Source: Blautia obeum ATCC 29174
Lineage (GTDB): Bacteria > Bacillota > Clostridia > Lachnospirales > Lachnospiraceae
Direction of reading: 5' to 3'
Assembly (NCBI RefSeq): GCF_025147765.1
Contig: NZ_CP102265.1
Coordinates: forward strand, 196,001 to 260,000
DNA: 64,000 nucleotides
The notes below the pieces were generated by a model. The model searched no databases. It was given only the letters and a program-made list of their open reading frames with translations, and was not told the DNA's origin. The position numbers and the translations under genes are program-made. Shown here piece after piece: positions 33,783 to 41,954 of this stretch. Positions within the stretch are counted from its first letter, which is position 1. The number at the start of each line of letters is the position of its first letter.

Positions 33783-34715
33783 ATGAAAAACAGAAACAAA
33801 GGTTTTACACTTGTGGAACTTGTGATCATCATTGCAATTCTTGCGATTCTTATAGGTGTTCTTGCACCGACTTATACCAAATATATAGAAAAAAGCAGGG
33901 AATCAACTGATCTTGCAAATGTCAGGACGGCGTATGACAAAGTGGTGATGGAAACGGGAATAGAGGGAAATGAAGATGTAAAGGAGATCGTTCATCTGAA
34001 GCAGAAAATAGACAAATGGCAGTCTTCAGATACGGTGACAATTGCCGGAATCTCTCATTCCAATGATGATCCGGATACGGATAACTGGAAAGGGTATCCT
34101 GTTGCAGGTGGAATATGCGAAGTGTCCATGAATCCTGAAACCGGTATTTTATTTGACTGGAAAACCGGAAAAGGAGACAGTGTAGAAAACGATGAAGTAA
34201 AAGAATACTGGTTTAACCTGGAAGAAAACTTCGACAGAGTTCTTCAGGAAAGTAATGCACTGAACGGTGTAACTGGCATCTTTGAAATCGATTCCAGATG
34301 CCAAAAATCTACTATGGTTCCAAGGATAGAGATGAAGATGGCATCTGACAGTCTCCTTAAGAAAGGAACCTGGGCATATTATGGAAGGGCGAAGGATGCT
34401 AGAAAACGTGCTTTGCTCTGGACTTCTGTTAATACAGATGTTGTCGGTGCGAACCAGAAGATTCCTGTGATTGTCTGCACGGCAGATAATAAATATTATG
34501 TAGCAGAATCTACAACCGCCAAACGTACAGGATATGGCCCTGATTACGTTGCGATTGCAGCGCAGATGAGCACAGGCACTGCAAAAAAAGAGCTGGATGA
34601 GACCGCAGTAAAATATGACAGTCTTCAGGCCGCATACGACGCATATAAAAAACTGCTCACAGATGGAAAATATAAGCAATATAAAAATTCGTTGGATTTT
34701 AATATTCATTGGTGA
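33783..34715 (+). CDS. Type IV pilin-like (prepilin) protein
   Basis: A 310-residue protein with a class III signal: MKNRNKG followed by FTLVELVIIIAILAILIGVLAP. Cleavage is expected after G7, leaving an N-terminal phenylalanine and E12 (fifth residue of the mature form). The remaining 270 residues are a soluble domain with few cysteines and a C-terminal helical stretch. It is longer than typical major pilins (150-200), more like a minor pilin or pseudopilin. No prepilin peptidase, ATPase or platform gene is nearby, so assembly must rely on genes elsewhere. A TAAGGAAA site precedes the ATG. Confidence 0.85.
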   Translation: MKNRNKGFTLVELVIIIAILAILIGVLAPTYTKYIEKSRESTDLANVRTAYDKVVMETGIEGNEDVKEIVHLKQKIDKWQSSDTVTIAGISHSNDDPDTDNWKGYPVAGGICEVSMNPETGILFDWKTGKGDSVENDEVKEYWFNLEENFDRVLQESNALNGVTGIFEIDSRCQKSTMVPRIEMKMASDSLLKKGTWAYYGRAKDARKRALLWTSVNTDVVGANQKIPVIVCTADNKYYVAESTTAKRTGYGPDYVAIAAQMSTGTAKKELDETAVKYDSLQAAYDAYKKLLTDGKYKQYKNSLDFNIHW

Positions 34716-34756
34716 AGGTAACTGGTGAAGATGGTTATTCCTTTGCAGTTTACTGG

Positions 34757-34785
34757 TTGCTTTTATTTCTCCGACAAGCTATACT
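34757..34785 (+). promoter_or_regulatory. Promoter of the NifX-like/FKBP fusion gene
   Basis: TTGCTT (34757-34762), a 17-base spacer and TATACT (34780-34785), 38 bases before the start codon. Confidence 0.55.
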
Positions 34786-34823
34786 AATCTGAGCGACAAA
34801 GTATGGATTGGAGGATTTTTATA

Positions 34824-35672
34824 ATGAAAATTGCAGTAACTTATGATAATGGAAATGTTTTTCAGCATTTTGGAAAAACAGAAAACTTTAAGGTTTATGA
34901 AGTAGAAGACAACAAAGTTGTTTCAAGTGAAGTGATCGGTTCTAACGGAACTGGACATGGTGCCCTGGCCGGACTTCTGGCAGAACAGGGGATTGATGTA
35001 CTGATCTGCGGTGGTATTGGAGGAGGTGCACAGACTGCACTTGCGGAGGCAGGTATTCAGTTATGCTCCGGTGCACAGGGAAATACCGATGAAGTAGTAG
35101 AAGCTTATCTGAAGGGCGAACTGGAATCAGCAGGAACAACCTGTGACCATCATCATGAAGAAGGACATTCCTGTGGAAACCATGAGGAAGGGGAGTCCTG
35201 TGGAAGCAGCTGTGGCGGCTGTGGTTCACATAAACCGGCATTTTCCGGACCGAATGTAGGAAAGACATGCCGTACACATTACAAGGGAACATTCAACGAT
35301 GGAACACAGTTTGATTCTTCCTATGATCGTGGACAGCCGCTGGAGTTTGTCTGCGGAGCAGGACAGATGATCAAAGGCTTTGATGCAGCTGTTGCAGACA
35401 TGAAGGTCGGAGAAATCAAAGAAATCCATCTGATGCCGGAAGAGGCTTATGGACAGCCGAATCCGGATGCGATCTTTACTCTTGAGATTGAACAGCTTCC
35501 GGGTGCAGAGGACCTGACAGTAGGTCAGCAGGTATATTTGTCTAATCAGTATGGGCAGCCTTTCCCGGTCAAAGTTACAGCCAAAGATGAAAAGACAATT
35601 ACATTTGATGCCAATCACGAGATGGCTGGTAAAGAGCTGAACTTTAAGATCGAGCTTGTAGAAGTAAAATAA
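34824..35672 (+). CDS. NifX-like cofactor-binding domain fused to SlyD-type FKBP isomerase
   Basis: A 282-residue two-domain protein. Residues 1-105 match the dinitrogenase iron-molybdenum cofactor (NifX/NifB-tail) fold: MKIAVTYDNGNVFQHFGKTE, VLICGGIGGGAQTAL and a GNTDEVVEAYL helix. A linker at about 110-143 is rich in histidine and cysteine (CDHHHEEGHSC, CGSSCGGCGSH), suited to metal binding. Residues 145-282 are an FKBP peptidyl-prolyl isomerase of SlyD type (HYKGTFNDGTQFDSSYDRG, MIKGFDAAVADMKVGE, PEEAYGQP) including an insert-in-flap region. The start at 34824 follows GGAGG. A metal-handling chaperone role is inferred from the fusion. Confidence 0.88.
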   Translation: MKIAVTYDNGNVFQHFGKTENFKVYEVEDNKVVSSEVIGSNGTGHGALAGLLAEQGIDVLICGGIGGGAQTALAEAGIQLCSGAQGNTDEVVEAYLKGELESAGTTCDHHHEEGHSCGNHEEGESCGSSCGGCGSHKPAFSGPNVGKTCRTHYKGTFNDGTQFDSSYDRGQPLEFVCGAGQMIKGFDAAVADMKVGEIKEIHLMPEEAYGQPNPDAIFTLEIEQLPGAEDLTVGQQVYLSNQYGQPFPVKVTAKDEKTITFDANHEMAGKELNFKIELVEVK

Positions 35673-36004
35673 ATGTCGAAGAAGTGCGGAGTTTGTCAAT
35701 AAGTTTCGAACTCTTTTGATGGACGTACACAGTGCGGCATGCTAGTATGGAAGAAAGAAAATTATGTAGCTGTCTGGCGGCATTAAAGGACAGTGATATG
35801 ATTCGTTTCTGCTTTATTCTGTGCGGCATGCCGCTTCTTTTGTTCTAAGACCGTTCTGGTTGAGAAAGGGAAATCTCCATGTTTTACTTGCGTTGTCGGG
35901 CGAAATTTCCATGTGTAATGAATAGGATATGATGAAAAAAGACCGGAATGCGTTGTTTCGGTCTTTTTATGTGGTGGAAACTGATCTATCAGGGCATTCT
36001 TGAA
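35673..36004. other. Intergenic region with repeated GCGGCATGC
   Basis: No gene was found in these 332 bases. GTGCGGCATGC occurs at 35732-35742 and 35821-35831; the second is part of a perfect palindrome GCGGCATGCCGC (35823-35834) followed by a T-rich tract. A bidirectional terminator closes the region. Confidence 0.5.
35935..35968. terminator. Bidirectional terminator
   Basis: AAAAAAGACCG (35935-35945) pairs with CGGTCTTTTT (35959-35968). Tracts of A and T on both sides serve the fusion gene on the plus strand and the repair operon on the minus strand. Confidence 0.8.
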
Positions 36005-36766
36005 TTATCTGAATTCCACGGCATGTTTTCTTTTCCAGATGGGAAATAAATTTCGCTGGCAGACGTAATTCTTCCGTTGTTCAATGCTTATGGAATGGAA
36101 GAATGTTTTCCACATATCAGTATATTCATCTTCATAAGATTCTGTCTTTTGTAATACCGAAAATTCATCGTCCGTCAGATAGCGCAGATAATTTTCACCA
36201 TCTTTTACATGTACACAGGCAGTTTTGCGGTTATCATCGATGATCATCCAGTGTTCGGAGGGCATACGGTTGGCAAAATGGTTGCCAACCAGCATGATTA
36301 CATCATTCCGGGGCTCCAAATGACTGACATAGACCTGGTTTTCCAGACTTTGAAAACGGGCAAATTCCCGAAAATGATGCGCTTCATTTGATACCTGGCG
36401 CCGGAGTTCGAGAAGATTCATTACATGTGGATTCGTATATTGCTCGACTACAGTACTGCCAATAGCAAACCCCACCCGAAGAAAGTCATAGATTGCCTGC
36501 AGAGCGTTCTCATCCGCAGATAATGAGGCGTAGTAGATGTTCATGTATGCAGTTTCAGAGATGCTTCTCCGAATGGAGCGTATAACCTTTTCTGCTTTGG
36601 AAGGATCACCATCCACATGGATATATTCATCAAACATTGTTTGTTGAAAGATAGGTTCTTTCTTTAGTCCAATCTGGTTATGACCGACTTTCAGGGCTTC
36701 TGACCAGGCATCATAGATGCAGGTCATGATATCCGTTAAGCGGTCCTGGCAAGTATATATTTTCAT
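36005..36766 (-). CDS. TIGR03915-type DNA metabolism protein (partner of radical SAM repair protein)
   Basis: A 253-residue protein matching the TIGR03915/DUF4130 family: an N-terminal CIYDAWSEALKVGHNQIGL block, a central RRQVSNEAHHFREFARF block, and a C-terminal HWMIIDDNRKTACVH / WKTFFHSISIEQRKNYVCQR region. Family members always accompany the radical SAM protein encoded just upstream and are thought to act in DNA repair or modification; biochemistry is unknown. It is the second gene of a minus-strand operon, 60 bases after the radical SAM gene, and would be induced with it by DNA damage. Confidence 0.88.
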   Translation of the reverse strand: MKIYTCQDRLTDIMTCIYDAWSEALKVGHNQIGLKKEPIFQQTMFDEYIHVDGDPSKAEKVIRSIRRSISETAYMNIYYASLSADENALQAIYDFLRVGFAIGSTVVEQYTNPHVMNLLELRRQVSNEAHHFREFARFQSLENQVYVSHLEPRNDVIMLVGNHFANRMPSEHWMIIDDNRKTACVHVKDGENYLRYLTDDEFSVLQKTESYEDEYTDMWKTFFHSISIEQRKNYVCQRNLFPIWKRKHAVEFR

Positions 36767-36826
36767 ATTTTTATTCCGTATTCTGATCCTATATGTAAAA
36801 GTGGCTGGAAACTGGCAGAGGGAAGT

Positions 36827-38368
36827 TTAGCCGATCCCAAAATCAGCGAGAGTCATCTGGGAATAAGATTCATTGGAATGTTGTACTTTCCAGGAATCTT
36901 TTGCATCTACCTGAACCAGCTGTCGGGTGATATAGGCTTCTTCAATGGGAGTACGATACATTTGTCTGCCACCGCAGGTGATAAAATAATGTGCGCGTTT
37001 CAAAACTACGCCCATTCTTTTCAGATTGTCAAAATTCAGACGGCCATATTGTCTGGCATAAGTGATCCGGCTGGCGGATTTTGGCCCGATTCCGGGAACC
37101 CGAAGCAACGTGGCATAAGATGCTTTTTCAACTTCCACTGGAAAGTGTTCCAGATGGTGCAGCGCCCAGTCGCATTTGGGATCCAGCAGTTCATTGAAGT
37201 TGGGCTGAGATTCGGATAACAGTTCATCTGCCTGGAAGCCATAGAAGCGTAGCAGCCAGTCTGCCTGATACAGGCGATGTTCCCGCAGAAGTGGAGGTGG
37301 AGTTCCAATCTGAGGGAGAATGGAGTCATCATTTAACGGAATATATGCCGAATAGAAGACTCGTTTCAGATCAAAGCCCTGGTACAGAGCCTGGCTCGTC
37401 TGTAACAGAGTATAGTCACTTTCGCCAGTGGCACCGATGATCATCTGGGTACTCTGCCCTGCCGGAGCGAAATTCCGTTTCAGATCGGACATGTCAAGAG
37501 GTGCCAGCTGACAGGCATTTTCCCATGTCAGGATATGTTTCGTGAATTTATTTTTATCACGGGAGATAAGATTCGGATCCTCTTTTTTGAGGGGAGGATT
37601 GTTCCCGGGTTTTGCATCGGTATTCTGCATATTGAGTTTTTCTCTGAAGGTTTTTTTGGAATCGTCTGAGAAAATACCATTTCTTAAAAACTGATTTCCC
37701 CGGCTTCGATCCATATATGCAGATTTTCCAGCAGCTATCCGGTGAGAGACAATAGTATTTTGTACTTTTCCCATGGGATTCAGGATATTCTGCATGGTTT
37801 TATTGGGGGCAAGAGAACGCAGAGCTGTTTCTGTCGGAAGTTCCAGATTGACACTGATGCGGTCTGCCAGATATCCGGCCGCGGCAAGCAGCTCGTCAGA
37901 GGCCCCGGGAATTGTTTTTACATGAATGTATCCGTTGAAATGGTACCGGGTACGGAGGAGCAGCAGTGTCTCACACATTTTCTCCATGGTATAGGTCGGA
38001 TTTTTTAAGACACCGGAGCTTAAGAAGAGCCCTTCGATATAGTTCCGTTTGTAAAATTCAACGGTTAGTTCACAGATTTCCTGTGGCGTAAAGGTGGCGC
38101 GGCGTACATCATTGCTGGCACGGTTGATGCAATATTTACAGTCATAGGCACAATGATTTGTCATCAGGATCTTGAGAAGGGAAATACATCTTCCATCAGC
38201 GGCAAAACTGTGACAGATGCCACATGCCTCTGCATTGCCGAGCTCTCCTTTCTTTCCGCGTCGGCTGGAACCGCTTGAAGTACATGCGACATCGTATTTT
38301 GCTGCATCTGCCAGAATCTGTAACTTTTCCTGCGTTGTGTAATTATCATTTGTAATCTCTGTTATCAT
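36827..38368 (-). CDS. Putative DNA repair radical SAM protein (TIGR03916 type)
   Basis: A 513-residue protein. The radical SAM cluster is C73-AYD-C77-KY-C80. The conserved N-terminus KLQILADAAKYDVAC and the GNAEACGICHSFAADGRC block identify the TIGR03916 family. A C-terminal helix-hairpin-helix (RVPGIGPKSASRI) should bind DNA. An insert of about 50 residues near 245-300 is poorly conserved. I start it at the ATG at 38368. The upstream frame from 38389 begins inside a LexA-like box of the promoter. The spacing from the -10 box puts the transcription start at or near this ATG, so the mRNA may be leaderless. Confidence 0.87.
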   Translation of the reverse strand: MITEITNDNYTTQEKLQILADAAKYDVACTSSGSSRRGKKGELGNAEACGICHSFAADGRCISLLKILMTNHCAYDCKYCINRASNDVRRATFTPQEICELTVEFYKRNYIEGLFLSSGVLKNPTYTMEKMCETLLLLRTRYHFNGYIHVKTIPGASDELLAAAGYLADRISVNLELPTETALRSLAPNKTMQNILNPMGKVQNTIVSHRIAAGKSAYMDRSRGNQFLRNGIFSDDSKKTFREKLNMQNTDAKPGNNPPLKKEDPNLISRDKNKFTKHILTWENACQLAPLDMSDLKRNFAPAGQSTQMIIGATGESDYTLLQTSQALYQGFDLKRVFYSAYIPLNDDSILPQIGTPPPLLREHRLYQADWLLRFYGFQADELLSESQPNFNELLDPKCDWALHHLEHFPVEVEKASYATLLRVPGIGPKSASRITYARQYGRLNFDNLKRMGVVLKRAHYFITCGGRQMYRTPIEEAYITRQLVQVDAKDSWKVQHSNESYSQMTLADFGIG

Positions 38369-38374
38369 ACATCT

Positions 38375-38425
38375 ATTATACAAACACATGTTCTTGAAAT
38401 CAAGAACTTTTTAGAACATTCGTTC
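38375..38425 (-). promoter_or_regulatory. Promoter with two LexA (SOS) boxes
   Basis: On the minus strand TTGATT (38403-38398), 17 bases and TATAAT (38380-38375) form a promoter. GAACATGTGTTT (38393-38382) fills the spacer and GAACATTCGTTC (plus strand 38414-38425) lies just upstream. Both fit the Gram-positive LexA pattern GAAC-N4-GTTY. A perfect inverted repeat GTTCTTG-AAAT-CAAGAAC (38390-38407) overlaps the -35 box. Confidence 0.75.
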
Positions 38426-38594
38426 GACAAAAGCTCCAAAAAGCTACCCATTGCAATGTCAGGGTGAGGAAGATTATAATAAGAAGAAACAGAAACCGGA
38501 AAAGTCGAAAAAATTAGTGTTGCACTCGTAAAAATACAATATATTGATAAAAACTTTCAAAATACAACTACAAATTGTACAAAATTAAAAGCAT

Positions 38595-38635
38595 GCGTTA
38601 ATTAATTGACAAAGGTGCTTTCAATAGTGTACACT
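38595..38635 (+). promoter_or_regulatory. pflB promoter with Rex-like operator
   Basis: TTGACA (38606-38611), an 18-base spacer and TACACT (38630-38635). Read on the minus strand, 38612-38595 is TTGTCAA-TTAA-TTAACGC, matching 11 of 14 fixed positions of the Rex site TTGTTAA-N4-TTAACAA and covering the -35 box. Rex represses fermentation genes when NADH is low. The 120-base leader to pflB holds no other clear signal. Confidence 0.6.
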
Positions 38636-38757
38636 AGCGGCGTGAACGAGGGAGAGTTCACATGTAACTATAATAAGATTCCGGTCTTATTTTTCTTTTA
38701 GGAGAAAAGTTAGACGGGACATACGCGGAATAAATTCTATTTTAGAGAGGTGCAAAA

Positions 38758-41013
38758 ATGAAAAACTTTTCACAGTGGGAAGGTTTCAAAGGAAACCGTT
38801 GGAAAGAAAAAATCGACGTTCGTAATTTTATTTCAATGAACTACACACCATATGACGGAGATGCTTCCTTCCTGGAAGAACCTACAGAGGCTACAAACAA
38901 ACTGTGGGGAAAACTTCAGGAACTTCAGAAAGAAGAGCGTGCAAAAGGCGGCGTTCTGGATATGGAGACAGAGGTTGTTACATCTCTGACAGCATATGGC
39001 CCGGGATACATCGATGAAGACCTCAAAGATCTTGAAAAAGTTGTTGGTCTGCAGACAGACAAACCGCTGAAACGTGCATTCATGCCATACGGTGGTATCA
39101 AAATGGCAGAGCAGGCATGTGAGACTTACGGATACAAAGTAAGCGACAAGATCAAAGACGTTTTCCATAACTACGAATTTAAAACACACAACCAGGGTGT
39201 ATTTGATATCTACACACCAGAAATGAAAGCAGCCCGTCACAACAAAATCCTGACAGGTCTTCCGGATACTTATGGACGTGGACGTATCGTTGGTGACTAC
39301 AGACGAGTAGCACTGTACGGTATCGACGCTCTGATCGAAGGAAAACAGAAAGACTTTGCAGCTTGCGACCGTCAGGGTATGAGACGTTATGACTTCCAGC
39401 TTCGTGAGGAAATCGCAGATCAGATTCGCGCACTCAAAGGCATGAAAGTTATGGCTGAAGCTTACGGATATGATATTTCACAGCCGGCTAAAGATGCAAG
39501 AGAAGCATTCCAGTGGCTGTACTTCGGATATCTTGCAGCAATCAAGACTCAGAACGGTGCTGCAATGAGTGTTGGACGTATCTCTACATTCCTTGATATC
39601 TATATTGAAAGAGATCTTGAGAACGGAACTCTTACAGAGAAAGAAGCTCAGGAGCTTGTTGACCACATGGTAATGAAATTCCGTATGGTTAAATTTGCAC
39701 GTATTCCTTCTTACAACCAGCTGTTCTCCGGTGACCCGGTATGGGCAACTCTGGAAGTTGCAGGTATGGGACAGGATGGACGTACAATGGTAACAAAGAA
39801 CGACTTCCGTTTCCTGCACACTCTGGAAGACATGGGACCGGCTCCGGAACCGAACCTTACTGTTCTGTATTCTTCAAGACTGCCGGAAAACTTCAAGAAA
39901 TATGCAGCTGACATCTCCGTACTGACAAGCTCTATCCAGTATGAGAACGATGATGTTATGCGTCCGGTATGGGGCGATGACTACAGCATCTGCTGCTGTG
40001 TATCTGCTACTGAGACAGGTAAAGAAATGCAGTTCTTCGGAGCTCGTGCAAACCTTGCAAAATGCCTTCTGTACGCTATCAACGGTGGTGTTGATGAGAA
40101 GACAAAACAGCAGGTAGGACCTCAGTATCAGCCAATTACTTCTGAATACCTTGACTATGACGAAGTAATCGCAAAATATGACAAGATGATGGACTGGCTG
40201 GCTCATCTGTATGTTGGAACACTGAACATGATCCACTACATGCATGACAAATACTACTATGAAGCAGCAGAAATGGCTCTGATCGATACAAAGGTTGACC
40301 GTTCCTTCGCAACTGGTATCGCAGGATTCTCTCACGTAGTAGACTCCCTGTCCGCTATCAAATATGCAAAAGTTAAAGCAATCCGTGACGAAGACGGAAT
40401 CACAACAGATTTCGTAGTAGAAGGTGACTTCCCACGTTATGGTAACGATGATGACAGAGCAGATGAGATCGCAACAACACTGCTTTCTACATTCCTTGAG
40501 AAACTGAAACATATCCATACCTATCGTGATTCAAAACCTACTACTTCTATCCTTACCATCACATCCAACGTTGTTTATGGTAAAGCTACAGGATCCCTTC
40601 CGGATGGAAGAAAAGCAGGCGAGCCGCTGGCACCTGGTGCTAACCCGTCCTACGGCGCAGAGCAGAACGGACTTCTTGCTTCCCTCAACTCTGTTGCAAA
40701 ACTGGACTATGAAGATGCCCTTGACGGAATCTCCAATACTCAGACCATCAACCCGGATGCTCTGGGACATACAGAAGAAGAACGTACAGAGAACCTTGTT
40801 CATGTACTTGACGGATACTTTGACCAGGGTGCTCATCACCTCAACGTTAATGTATTTGGTAAAGAAAAACTGATCGATGCAATGGAACATCCGGAAAAAG
40901 AAGAGTACGCAAACTTCACAATCCGTGTATCCGGATATGCAGTTAAATTCATCGACCTTACAAGAGAGCAGCAGCTGGATGTTATCGCCAGAACCTGCCA
41001 CGACAGAATGTAA
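38758..41013 (+). CDS. pflB: Formate C-acetyltransferase (pyruvate formate-lyase)
   Basis: A 751-residue glycyl radical enzyme that splits pyruvate and CoA into acetyl-CoA and formate. The active-site cysteines are C413 and C414 in the segment DYSICCCVSATETG (three cysteines in a row; the last two align with E. coli C418/C419). The glycyl radical residue is G726 in TIRVSGYAVKF. Length and motifs are those of true PFL rather than choline or glycerol lyases. It has an AGAGGTG ribosome binding site and strongly biased codons, indicating high expression. The activase gene starts two bases after its stop. Confidence 0.98.
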   Translation: MKNFSQWEGFKGNRWKEKIDVRNFISMNYTPYDGDASFLEEPTEATNKLWGKLQELQKEERAKGGVLDMETEVVTSLTAYGPGYIDEDLKDLEKVVGLQTDKPLKRAFMPYGGIKMAEQACETYGYKVSDKIKDVFHNYEFKTHNQGVFDIYTPEMKAARHNKILTGLPDTYGRGRIVGDYRRVALYGIDALIEGKQKDFAACDRQGMRRYDFQLREEIADQIRALKGMKVMAEAYGYDISQPAKDAREAFQWLYFGYLAAIKTQNGAAMSVGRISTFLDIYIERDLENGTLTEKEAQELVDHMVMKFRMVKFARIPSYNQLFSGDPVWATLEVAGMGQDGRTMVTKNDFRFLHTLEDMGPAPEPNLTVLYSSRLPENFKKYAADISVLTSSIQYENDDVMRPVWGDDYSICCCVSATETGKEMQFFGARANLAKCLLYAINGGVDEKTKQQVGPQYQPITSEYLDYDEVIAKYDKMMDWLAHLYVGTLNMIHYMHDKYYYEAAEMALIDTKVDRSFATGIAGFSHVVDSLSAIKYAKVKAIRDEDGITTDFVVEGDFPRYGNDDDRADEIATTLLSTFLEKLKHIHTYRDSKPTTSILTITSNVVYGKATGSLPDGRKAGEPLAPGANPSYGAEQNGLLASLNSVAKLDYEDALDGISNTQTINPDALGHTEEERTENLVHVLDGYFDQGAHHLNVNVFGKEKLIDAMEHPEKEEYANFTIRVSGYAVKFIDLTREQQLDVIARTCHDRM

Positions 41014-41015
41014 TA

Positions 41016-41753
41016 ATGAGTGAAGAAATCAAAGGATATGTCCATTCTCTGGAAAGCTTCGGATCAGTAGACGGACCGGGCGTCAGATATGTGATATTCC
41101 TGAGTGGATGTGCAATGCGCTGCCAGTTCTGCCATAATCCGGACACCTGGAAAATGGGAGAGGGGCAGCAGTACACCCCGTCTCAGCTTCTGAAACAGGC
41201 TCTTCGCTATAAGAATTACTGGGGTAACAAAGGTGGAATCACTGTGAGCGGAGGAGAACCGCTTCTCCAGATTGATTTCCTGACAGAACTTTTCCGTCAG
41301 GCAAAGGCAGCAGGAGTTCATACAACTCTTGATACCAGCGCCAATCCTTACACAGAAAAAGAACCTTTTTATTCCAAATGGCTGGAGCTTATGAAGTATA
41401 CTGATCTTGTCCTTCTCGATATCAAACAGATTGACGAAGAAGAACACATCAAGCTTACAGGACAGTCCAATAAGAATATCCTGGCAATGGCACGGAAATT
41501 GTCAGATATGGGAAAACCAATGTGGATCCGTCACGTACTTGTTCCCGGAGGCAGCGATAAAGATGAGTATCTCCACAGGCTTGCTGATTTTATCCATACT
41601 TTAAAAACAGTGGAGAGAGTCGAAGTGCTTCCGTACCATACACTCGGTGTATTTAAGTGGGAACAGCTGGGAATTCCTTATCCGCTGGAAGGCGTCAGAC
41701 CGCCATCCGAAGAACGGATCAATAACGCCAGAGAAATTCTGGGAGCGATATAA
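41016..41753 (+). CDS. pflA: Pyruvate formate-lyase activating enzyme
   Basis: A 245-residue radical SAM activase that installs the glycyl radical on PflB. The 4Fe-4S ligands are C32, C36 and C39 in GCAMRCQFCHN. The GGE motif (TVSGGEPLLQ), the DIK motif (LVLLDIKQID) and the HVLVPG strand are present. It starts two bases after the pflB stop with a poor ribosome binding site, so it is probably translated by coupling, which keeps it at lower levels than PflB. A terminator follows. Confidence 0.97.
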   Translation: MSEEIKGYVHSLESFGSVDGPGVRYVIFLSGCAMRCQFCHNPDTWKMGEGQQYTPSQLLKQALRYKNYWGNKGGITVSGGEPLLQIDFLTELFRQAKAAGVHTTLDTSANPYTEKEPFYSKWLELMKYTDLVLLDIKQIDEEEHIKLTGQSNKNILAMARKLSDMGKPMWIRHVLVPGGSDKDEYLHRLADFIHTLKTVERVEVLPYHTLGVFKWEQLGIPYPLEGVRPPSEERINNAREILGAI

Positions 41754-41774
41754 ACCGGTCAGAAGACTGGAAAT

Positions 41775-41816
41775 AAAAAAGATCTCAATGCCAGTGATGG
41801 CAGGGGGATCTTTTTT
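41775..41816 (+). terminator. Terminator of the pfl operon
   Basis: AAAAAAGATC (41775-41784) pairs with GATCTTTTTT (41807-41816), with an inner TGCCA/TGGCA stem. Confidence 0.85.
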
Positions 41817-41848
41817 ATGAATATAGTGGTCGGAAATGCTTTTTCTAC

Positions 41849-41877
41849 TTGACAATCCATGCAGTTCATCATACTCT
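41849..41877 (+). promoter_or_regulatory. Promoter of the phosphoribosyltransferase-permease operon
   Basis: TTGACA (41849-41854), a 17-base spacer and TACTCT (41872-41877), 78 bases before the start codon. Confidence 0.6.
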
Positions 41878-41954
41878 TTTGTAAGATGTTTTGTTATGTA
41901 AATTCATAAGTTACAAAGGTCAAGGGAAAATACACAGGAAGGGAAAAGATACAG

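Noticed and set aside
36209..36391. Short plus-strand frames opposite the repair operon and radical SAM gene
   Set aside because: They are antisense to conserved protein families and have no initiation signals.
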